From contig NZ_FNJH01000003.1 of assembly GCF_900103225.1 (NCBI RefSeq), positions 322,471-386,470 on the forward strand: a stretch of 64,000 nucleotides of DNA, read 5' to 3'. Below the pieces are notes generated by a model. The model saw only the letters and a program-made list of their open reading frames with translations. It had not been told where the DNA came from and did no database searches. Source of the DNA: Pseudomonas congelans. Its GTDB lineage: Bacteria; Pseudomonadota; Gammaproteobacteria; Pseudomonadales; Pseudomonadaceae. The position numbers and the translations under genes were made by a program. Shown piece by piece: positions 58,095 through 64,000 of this stretch (its first letter is position 1; each line of letters opens with the position of its first letter).

Positions 58095-58311
58095 CGGCAT
58101 CCGCAACGGATGGCCTTTCCAACGCTTCCACTCTAAAGCGTCTACACGCAGCTTCATGAAATCCGTATGTGCCAGCTGGATCTGGCTCGTTCAATTGCAA
58201 GATGAATAACGGAAGCCAGGTGCGTTTCCGCTCATCACGAGCTGAGCTTCTTTTAAAAGTCCTGACGTAGCCGGACAGGCGGGTCAGTGTCTTCAGAAGT
58301 TGGAGGCCGCT

Positions 58312-58626
58312 ATGGGTTTTAATAATTTTTCCGATGAGTTGGCGGTGCTTGAAATCGTCCGCAGCGCGAACTTCGTTCGGCCTGGAAAGTTGACGTCTGG
58401 TCAAATTTATCTCGCACTGATACGTCTTCAATCAGACGTTCCGGCGGCCGGGGAGTTTATGGCAATGATTGATGAGCTGGTCAAAGAGGGGCTGCTGGTT
58501 TCAGCCGCTGTGCTGGAGCACGACATCTCGTTTCCCTATGTCCAGCACATTGTTCTCGGTGTTACCGAAACAGGTGCGGCCGTACTGGAAAACCTGAGCT
58601 TTCAGGCTGACCTTTTTTACATGTGA
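58312..58626 (+). CDS. Small hypothetical protein, winged-helix-like
   Basis: 104 aa. The pattern LTSGQIYLALIRLQ...MAMIDELVKEGLLVSAA...LGVTETGAAVLENL resembles a winged-helix protein of the PadR or similar type (DELVKEGLL...TETG), but no DNA-binding family is certain. GGAGG precedes the ATG. The 217 bases before it contain only the hairpin that ends the hydrolase transcript. Confidence 0.7.
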   Translation: MGFNNFSDELAVLEIVRSANFVRPGKLTSGQIYLALIRLQSDVPAAGEFMAMIDELVKEGLLVSAAVLEHDISFPYVQHIVLGVTETGAAVLENLSFQADLFYM

Positions 58627-58711
58627 TCGGCGGAGCCGTTCCAGCTACAGCGTCAGGAAAGAACCGACAGTGATGCAATAGTCGCAGCCGTCAGTCCCGG
58701 ACTGACGAACC

Positions 58712-59506
58712 TCACTTGCCCTGCACCCTGTGTCGCGCGTAGAGCACTGCTGTTCCGCCGGAAGCCGCACGGGCCTGTAGCTCGAACGTTTGTGGATAGC
58801 CTTTGATCAGATCGCTCAGTTTCTTGTAGCCATGAGTACGAGGATCGAACTCAGGGCGCAGTTTGGTGATGTTTGTGCCAATGGCGCCCAAGGGTGCCCA
58901 GCCGTCTTCATCAGCAATATCGTCCATTATCTTTGCGATGAAGCCCACGGGGGCTTTGGGTTTCTTGCTCGGCTCGGTTGCCACCGATTTCACGTTGCTC
59001 GGTGTTGCAGTTGCATCGGGCGTAGAGTCTCCGCTGGCCGGGGTGGTGATCTCTTCACGAAGCAATTCGATGTAGATGAACTTGTCGCAGGCCGCCACAA
59101 AGGGTTTGGGTGTCTTTTCTTCGCCAAAGCCATAAACGGTCAGGCCTTCCTCACGCAAACGCGAAGCCAGACGTGTGAAGTCACTGTCGCTGGACACCAG
59201 GCAGAACCCGTCGAAACGACGCGTGTAGAGCAAGTCCATCGCGTCGATTATCAACGAGCTGTCAGTCGCATTCTTGCCTTTGGTGTAGGCGAATTGCTGG
59301 ATGGGCTGAATGGAGTAGTCGAGCAGAACTTTCTTCCAGCCGCCGAGTTGCGGGCCGGTCCAGTCACCATAGATGCGCTTGACGCTGGCCACGCCGTATT
59401 TGGCGATCTCTTCGAAAAGGCCTTCTACGATAGCCGCTGGCGCATTGTCGGCATCAATCAGCACTGCCAAGTGCTTTTGAGCGCTGTTGGGGTTTTGAAC
59501 GGCCAT
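58712..59506 (-). CDS. NYN-domain nuclease with OST-HTH/LOTUS domain
   Basis: 264 aa. The NYN (PIN-like) domain has acidic residues at D18/D20 (VLIDADNAP), D85-type (SLIIDAMDLLY) and D107/D109 (VSSDSDF), the layout of a metal-dependent RNase. The C-terminal OST-HTH (about 185-260, LGAIGTNITKLRPEFDPRTHGYKKLSDLIK) is a predicted RNA-binding domain. The linker is Ser/Thr/Pro-rich. Such LabA-like proteins are widespread, but their targets are unknown in most bacteria. GAGGGTG precedes the ATG. Confidence 0.9.
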   Translation of the reverse strand: MAVQNPNSAQKHLAVLIDADNAPAAIVEGLFEEIAKYGVASVKRIYGDWTGPQLGGWKKVLLDYSIQPIQQFAYTKGKNATDSSLIIDAMDLLYTRRFDGFCLVSSDSDFTRLASRLREEGLTVYGFGEEKTPKPFVAACDKFIYIELLREEITTPASGDSTPDATATPSNVKSVATEPSKKPKAPVGFIAKIMDDIADEDGWAPLGAIGTNITKLRPEFDPRTHGYKKLSDLIKGYPQTFELQARAASGGTAVLYARHRVQGK

Positions 59507-59622
59507 GGATCACCCTCGTACGAAAGCATAACCATACCGTCAAAACGAGAGATTGGCGCTATTCCCCGATATTTATGCAAGGCAGGCCGCTGCCGAAGCT
59601 TTCCGGCAGCGGCCCTGGCACG

Positions 59623-61512
59623 TCAGATTCGGAAACTGCCCACCAACTGCGTCAGCCGGGTGGACTGCTGTTCAAGGTCAGTGCACGCGCGCAGGGTCGC
59701 GTTCAGGTTCTCTACGCCTTGCTGGTTCAGCGTGTTGATCTCGGTGATGTCCACGTTGATCGCTTCCACGACGGCGGTCTGCTCTTCGGTGGCAGTCGCC
59801 ACTGACTGGTTCATGCCGTCGATTTCGCCAATCCGATCGGTGACGTTCTCCAGACTTGTCACGGCCTTGTTGGCAATCTCGACCGTTTCAATGCTCTCAC
59901 GCTGGCTTTCATTCATGATCGCTACGGCTTCACGGGCACCGGATTGCAGTTGCTCGATCATCTCCTGCACTTGGCTCGCTGATTCCTGGGTTCGATGTGC
60001 CAGGCTGCGGACTTCGTCGGCGACCACGGCAAAACCTCTGCCGGCTTCACCCGCACGCGCGGCCTCGATGGCCGCATTGAGGGCCAGAAGATTGGTCTGT
60101 TGGGAGATGCCGGTAATCACGTCCAGAATCTGGCCGATGTTGGCTGTCTTGGTGTTCAGCGTTTCGATCTGCTCGCTTGCGCTGCTGATTCGTTTGGAAA
60201 GACGGCTCATGGCCGAGATGTTCTGCCCGACTACGTCCTGCCCGTCCGACGCCAGCGTCCGTGCATCGCTGGAGTGACCCGACGCACGCGCGGCGTTCTG
60301 GGCGATCTCCTGCGTTGCGGCGCCCAGTTCATTGATGGCAGCGGCGACGCTGTTGGTGCGGTGGGACTGTTGATCGGAGTTGAGCATCGACGAGTTGGAT
60401 GCAGTCAGTACCCGCTGTGCAACTTCATTGAGCTGCACGGTGGAGGAGGCGACTTCACGCATCGAGTCATGGATTCGCTCTACAAAGAGGTTGAAGCCAT
60501 TACCCAGATACCCGAACTCGTCCTGGCTCTCGATGATCAGGCGCTTGGTCAGGTCACCTTCGCCGGCAGCGATATCGTGCATGGCACGGCCCATCAGGTT
60601 CAGTGGCCGCAGCAGAACGCCCAGGAGCATGCCCAGCAGCAGGATGATCAGTACCACAGCAATCACAGTGGCCACGATGGCCGAGTTTCTGAACTCGCCC
60701 AGCGCCGCGTAAGCCGTGTTTTTATCCATCGCCACGCCAACGTACCAGTTGACCGAGGGCAGGCCGTCCACGTGCGCGAAGGTAAGGATCTGCGTCTTGC
60801 CGGCAAACTCGCTTTCACTCAGGTCTTGCGACAGCTTCGGTGTTTTCGCCGGGTAGACTTCGGCCAGCGTCTTCATCACCAGGGAGGTGTCCGGATGAAC
60901 CAGGATGCGGCCATTCGCGTCGACCAGGAACGCGTATCCGTCGCCGTGCAACCGAAGTGAGCTGATCATCTTCACCAGAATTTCCAGGCTCAGGTCGCCG
61001 CCAATCACACCGGCCACGCCAGACTCACCCTTGATCGGTGTGGCAAGGGTCACGATCAAACCCTTGGTCACGGCGTCCAGATACGGCTCGGTGAGGATGG
61101 TTTTGCCGGCGCGAACGGCATCGACATACCACGGTCGGGTTCTGGGGTCGTAATCGGCCGGCATGTCATCAGGCGGCTGGGTGACGAAAGAGCCATCACT
61201 TCTGCCCTGGTAAATGCTCATGAAGGTGGCGATCAGCGTAGGTTGGCCAAGCACCCGATTCTGCTCTTGCGGGGACTGAGGCGAAGATGCGTTTTCCGCC
61301 AGGCTCTCTACCAGAAGAATTCGTCCTGAAAGCCAGTTACGGATATTGCCGGCGGTGCTTTCGCCTGTCTGGTTCAGGTTCTCCTTGAGTTGCATGCGCA
61401 ATGTATTGCGCTGCAGATAGTCGTTATAGAAGGTGAACAACGTGAATGCGGCGATCACCACCAGGGACGCCGCCAAGAGGATTTTATGGCTGAATTTTAA
61501 AGATTTTCTCAT
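59623..61512 (-). CDS. Amino-acid chemoreceptor, PctA/PctB/PctC-like
   Basis: 629 aa, the same length as PctA. A membrane helix (about 12-30), dCACHE domain (about 35-280), second membrane helix (about 282-305), HAMP (to about 360) and a methyl-accepting signalling domain ([17 protein letters not shown] hairpin tip). The amino-acid-binding residues match those I know in PctA: Tyr121, Arg126, Trp128, Tyr129 (YDPRTRPWY), Tyr144 and Asp146 (TEPYLDA), and Asp173 (GGDLSL). It should direct chemotaxis towards L-amino acids or GABA. Confidence 0.94.
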   Translation of the reverse strand: MRKSLKFSHKILLAASLVVIAAFTLFTFYNDYLQRNTLRMQLKENLNQTGESTAGNIRNWLSGRILLVESLAENASSPQSPQEQNRVLGQPTLIATFMSIYQGRSDGSFVTQPPDDMPADYDPRTRPWYVDAVRAGKTILTEPYLDAVTKGLIVTLATPIKGESGVAGVIGGDLSLEILVKMISSLRLHGDGYAFLVDANGRILVHPDTSLVMKTLAEVYPAKTPKLSQDLSESEFAGKTQILTFAHVDGLPSVNWYVGVAMDKNTAYAALGEFRNSAIVATVIAVVLIILLLGMLLGVLLRPLNLMGRAMHDIAAGEGDLTKRLIIESQDEFGYLGNGFNLFVERIHDSMREVASSTVQLNEVAQRVLTASNSSMLNSDQQSHRTNSVAAAINELGAATQEIAQNAARASGHSSDARTLASDGQDVVGQNISAMSRLSKRISSASEQIETLNTKTANIGQILDVITGISQQTNLLALNAAIEAARAGEAGRGFAVVADEVRSLAHRTQESASQVQEMIEQLQSGAREAVAIMNESQRESIETVEIANKAVTSLENVTDRIGEIDGMNQSVATATEEQTAVVEAINVDITEINTLNQQGVENLNATLRACTDLEQQSTRLTQLVGSFRI

Positions 61513-61906
61513 GCCGATATGAGCCTTTAGATATTACTCGGAAATGATGTACTGCGAGCGCAACGGCGTTTTATCGGCTGGCAGGCTGATTAATGAATGC
61601 CGATCGTCATATGAATGAGTGCGCACAAAGCGACAGCACGCATTTCTAAAAGCGACGCAGCGTTTTTCACGATGTTTTGATAACGTCACGAAAGCAAAAA
61701 TGAAGTGCATGGAACGCATTCAGCGCGCGTTTTCAATGTATACCTCTCTGCAACGTTTCACGTTTCCTGCGCTTTGCGGTTCTTTATGGGGATAGAAGAC
61801 ATGAACCGTTCACCAGGTGGCACAGGTACGTCGGCAAGAGTGGTCTTCAATTGGCGTGAATCAAGCGAGGTTTCAAGTGATCGCCAGGCGTAAATTCAGC
61901 GACGCA
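61513..61906. other. Divergent region, chemoreceptor and AraC genes
   Basis: No firm gene in 394 bases. A 30-codon frame at 61801-61893 has a ribosome site (GGGGATAGAAGAC before ATG) and ends 13 bases before the AraC-family start, out of frame with it. No operator was identified. Confidence 0.5.
61801..61893 (+). CDS. Possible leader ORF before the AraC regulator
   Basis: 30 aa (MNRSPGGTGTSARVVFNWRE...). It has a better ribosome site than the regulator itself and could couple its translation. No family is recognised. This may also be chance. Confidence 0.3.
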   Translation: MNRSPGGTGTSARVVFNWRESSEVSSDRQA

Positions 61907-62890
61907 ATGCAAGGAAAAAACCTTCGCTTTCTGCAAGAGGAAAAACATGAGTCCAGGCGGCAAACGCGTGCCGGTTTTCTTCTGCTGGAGCATTTTTCGC
62001 TACCTGCTTTCACTCAGGTGTTGGACGCCATTGTCACGGCCAATCTGCTGCGGCGGGATCTGTTTTCGACCATCACGCTTGGTCTTGGCGAAGGCGAGGT
62101 AGTCAGTGACCTCGGGCTGGTGATCCGCCCGGATGAGCTGTTTGGGCGAGCCAGCCTTGCAGGACTCGACCTGCTGGTCATCTGCGGAGGCTATCGCACC
62201 GAGTTGAAGGCAAGCGATAACCTGATCCGCTTATTGCGCGACGCTGCCTCTCAGGGAGTAACCCTGGCAGGACTATGGAACGGCGCCTGGTTTTTGGGGC
62301 GGGCCGGTTTGCTGGATGGATACCGATGCGCGATCCACCCGGAGCATCGACCCGCTCTCGCGGAGATCGCCAGCGTGGGCCAGGTCACGAGTGAAGCGTA
62401 TGTCGCAGACAGGGACCGACTGACCGCCTCAAGTCCGACAGGCGCCTATCATATGGCGCTGGAGTGGATCAAAGGTTTGCATGGCAAGGCGCTGGTAGAG
62501 GGGATCGAAGACATCCTGTCATTCGAGGAGTCCAGATACCGGCGTATCAAAACCTCGCCGTTACTGTCCGTGAGCGCTCCTTTGCGCGAAGTGATTCGAC
62601 TCATGGAGTCGAATCTGGAGGAGCCTCTGGAAATGGAAGAGCTCGCTGTTTATGGGGGCCGTTCGCGACGTCAGCTTGAGCGATTGTTCAAAGAGCAGTT
62701 AGGCACTACCCCGCAGCGCTATTATCTGGAACTGCGCATCACCGAAGCTCGGCGGCTGCTGCAGCACACTGAGTTGTCTCAAACCGAAGTGCTGGTGGCG
62801 TGCGGATTTGTATCGCCGAGTCATTTCAGCAAGTGTTACAGCTCCTACTTCGGTTACCGCCCCTCTGCGGAGAAAAGGCGTGTCAAATAG
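61907..62890 (+). CDS. AraC-family regulator with GATase1-like domain (ArgR paralogue)
   Basis: 327 aa. The N-terminal DJ-1/PfpI-like domain (TRAGFLLLEHFSLPAFTQVL..., VICGGYRTELKA, GLWNGAWFLGRAGLLDGYRCAIHPEH) and the C-terminal AraC HTH (SRRQLERLFKEQLGTTPQRYYLELR, VACGFVSPSHFSKCYSSYFG) have the same layout and many of the same residues as ArgR at 26.5 kb. Members sense amino acids or quaternary amines (ArgR, GbdR, CdhR). The ATG at 61907 is chosen as the first in-frame ATG near the domain; GTG 61817 is also open. It is divergent from the chemoreceptor gene. Confidence 0.9.
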   Translation: MQGKNLRFLQEEKHESRRQTRAGFLLLEHFSLPAFTQVLDAIVTANLLRRDLFSTITLGLGEGEVVSDLGLVIRPDELFGRASLAGLDLLVICGGYRTELKASDNLIRLLRDAASQGVTLAGLWNGAWFLGRAGLLDGYRCAIHPEHRPALAEIASVGQVTSEAYVADRDRLTASSPTGAYHMALEWIKGLHGKALVEGIEDILSFEESRYRRIKTSPLLSVSAPLREVIRLMESNLEEPLEMEELAVYGGRSRRQLERLFKEQLGTTPQRYYLELRITEARRLLQHTELSQTEVLVACGFVSPSHFSKCYSSYFGYRPSAEKRRVK

Positions 62891-62947
62891 TCGAGTGGGC
62901 GAACATCACAATGATGTTCATCATTACGCGTTGTGGCATGAAAGTGC

Positions 62948-63286
62948 TTACTTACCACTTGCCTGTTGTTCCGACGCCTCGTGCTCTGCATACCACTGTG
63001 CATAAGGCGTGTTTTGCACCTTGCGCCGATTGAAATCCTCGGCGCCATCGGTCCACCAGACTTCACCGCGCTCGCCCAGTGCAACTTTGGCCTTGTCGAC
63101 ACTGGCTCGTGCTGCCTTCAAGGCTGCGGGGTCTTCGGATGCCTTGGCGGTTTTGACTGCACGACGTGCGGCCATCAGTTCATCCACCAGATGCTGGCGG
63201 ACGTCGTGGCTCAAAGAGGGGTTGGAGCACCGCCAGAGTTGCCCTTTGACCACAAAATACCGACCATCAGGTGTGGTCGGGTTCAT
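62948..63286 (-). CDS. Small conserved hypothetical protein
   Basis: 112 aa with no signal peptide. Conserved-looking elements are NPTTPDGRYFVVKGQLWRCS, a helical LVDELMAARRAVKTAK segment and WWTDGAEDFNRRKVQNTPYAQWY. I recall similar proteins in many proteobacteria, with no assigned function. It starts one base after the stop of the hybrid histidine kinase, so the two are translationally coupled. Confidence 0.8.
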   Translation of the reverse strand: MNPTTPDGRYFVVKGQLWRCSNPSLSHDVRQHLVDELMAARRAVKTAKASEDPAALKAARASVDKAKVALGERGEVWWTDGAEDFNRRKVQNTPYAQWYAEHEASEQQASGK

Positions 63287-63287
63287 G

Positions 63288-64000
63288 CTACGGATATCCG
63301 CGGGCGACCGCGTCGGCGCCGATCAGGCCTGTCACTCGCCCGGCCAGCGTGTCCAGCCCGAACGGCTTGGTCAGTACCTGCGTGCAAGGCCGCAGGTGGC
63401 AATCGTCCAGTACCGACGTCTTGGCGTAACCGGTGATGAACAGGGTCGGCAGGCCGGGTCGACAGTCACCGGCGGCATCGGCCATTTCCCGGCCGTTCAT
63501 GCCGCCTGGCAAGCCTATATCACTGATCAGCAGGTCGATGCGGGTATCCGACTGCAGTATCTCCAGGCCTGATTGTGCGTCAGCGGCTTCCAGGCAGTTG
63601 TAGCCCAGACCGCTGATGACTTCGGCGACGAGCATCCTCACCGAGGGTTCGTCATCCACGATCAGAACGGTTTCACCGGTGTGATGCGGTGGTTCTTCGA
63701 TGACTTCCGGTTCAACGGCGCGGGGAGCATTTTCAGCGGTGTGGCGTGGCAGGTGCATGACCACGCTGGTGCCCTGGCCTTCGACCGATTCGACGCGAAT
63801 CTGCCCGCCGGACTGACGCACAAAACCATACACCATCGACAGCCCGAGACCGGTGCCTGCACCGATGGCCTTGGTGGTGAAGAACGGTTCAAACGCTTTG
63901 GCGGCGATGTCCGGACTCATGCCGATGCCCGTGTCGGTGACCCGTATGCTCAGGTGCTCGCCGGCAGGAATGCCATGATCCGGGTCGGTGCACTCTTCAA
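63288..64000 (-). CDS. Hybrid sensor histidine kinase, C-terminal part (partial)
   Basis: The gene continues beyond the right edge of the window. The visible part is the end of an HATPase_c domain (VTDTGIGMS, FEPFFTTKAIGAGTGLGLSM) and a full receiver domain (VLIVDDEPSVRMLVAEVI, phospho-acceptor in LLISDIGLPGG, Lys in VLTKPFG). The N-terminal sensor cannot be seen. It is coupled to the small gene downstream. Confidence 0.93.
   Translation of the reverse strand, partial: EECTDPDHGIPAGEHLSIRVTDTGIGMSPDIAAKAFEPFFTTKAIGAGTGLGLSMVYGFVRQSGGQIRVESVEGQGTSVVMHLPRHTAENAPRAVEPEVIEEPPHHTGETVLIVDDEPSVRMLVAEVISGLGYNCLEAADAQSGLEILQSDTRIDLLISDIGLPGGMNGREMADAAGDCRPGLPTLFITGYAKTSVLDDCHLRPCTQVLTKPFGLDTLAGRVTGLIGADAVARGYP

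Noticed and set aside
61801..62890. Frameshift joining the 30-codon frame to the AraC gene
   Set aside because: The upstream frame shows no similarity to the N-terminus of this regulator family, and the regulator has a complete domain from its own start.

Overview
The window is a chromosomal segment of a fluorescent Pseudomonas, most likely from the P. syringae complex. The evidence is the gene content and order: trkH, a Cpx-like operon, scpAB, phhABR, acs, aot-argR, aru, alaS-lysC-rsmA and amrZ, much of it ordered as I remember it in P. aeruginosa. Paired-hairpin REP elements of the P. syringae type (GACGC AGA GCGTC next to CCCACGC NNN GCGTGGG) also occur at four places. The species is an inference, because no search could be run.

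Layout. 1-11.7 kb: trkH, a nitroreductase, a four-gene Cpx-like stress operon (coiled-coil membrane protein, cpxR, cpxP-like gene, histidine kinase), yciI-yciB, then rnm-yciO-scpA-scpB, a DUF1289 gene and rluB. 11.9-15.8 kb: an AroP-type permease, arfB, a YhhS-type exporter and two tiny genes. 16-19.4 kb: phenylalanine catabolism (phhA-phhB) divergent from its regulator phhR, then a DUF2790 gene. 19.7-35.4 kb: acs, the arginine/ornithine transport operon aotJQMOP with its regulator argR, and the arginine succinyltransferase pathway aruCFGDB, one unknown gene, aruE. ArgR-type half sites (TGTCGC-N8-AA) lie before aotJ and aruC. 35.5-42.5 kb: a type II lumazine synthase under an FMN riboswitch, ltaE, alaS, lysC, rsmA/csrA, tRNA-Ser(GCT) and two tRNA-Arg(ACG). 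42.5-46.6 kb: a small periplasmic protein, mgtE with a structured leader, amrZ with an AlgU-type promoter, two small membrane or secreted proteins and tRNA-Arg(CCT).

46.6-64 kb is more accessory in character: an HSL-type esterase divergent from a LysR regulator, a DUF3772 MscS channel, a glutathione S-transferase with a TetR regulator and matching palindromic operators, a second TetR-controlled oxidoreductase group (two SDRs, a quinone-oxidoreductase-like protein, an alpha/beta hydrolase) with a 14-bp-arm palindrome in the divergent promoter, a NYN/LOTUS protein, a PctA-like amino-acid chemoreceptor divergent from an ArgR-like AraC regulator, and the end of a hybrid histidine kinase that runs off the window.

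The central theme is amino-acid use: Phe hydroxylation, aromatic amino-acid uptake, arginine uptake and breakdown, threonine cleavage, and amino-acid chemotaxis. No IS element, prophage, CRISPR array or obvious new defence system was seen. The most interesting material is regulatory: operators, leaders, a riboswitch and an atypical enhancer-binding protein.
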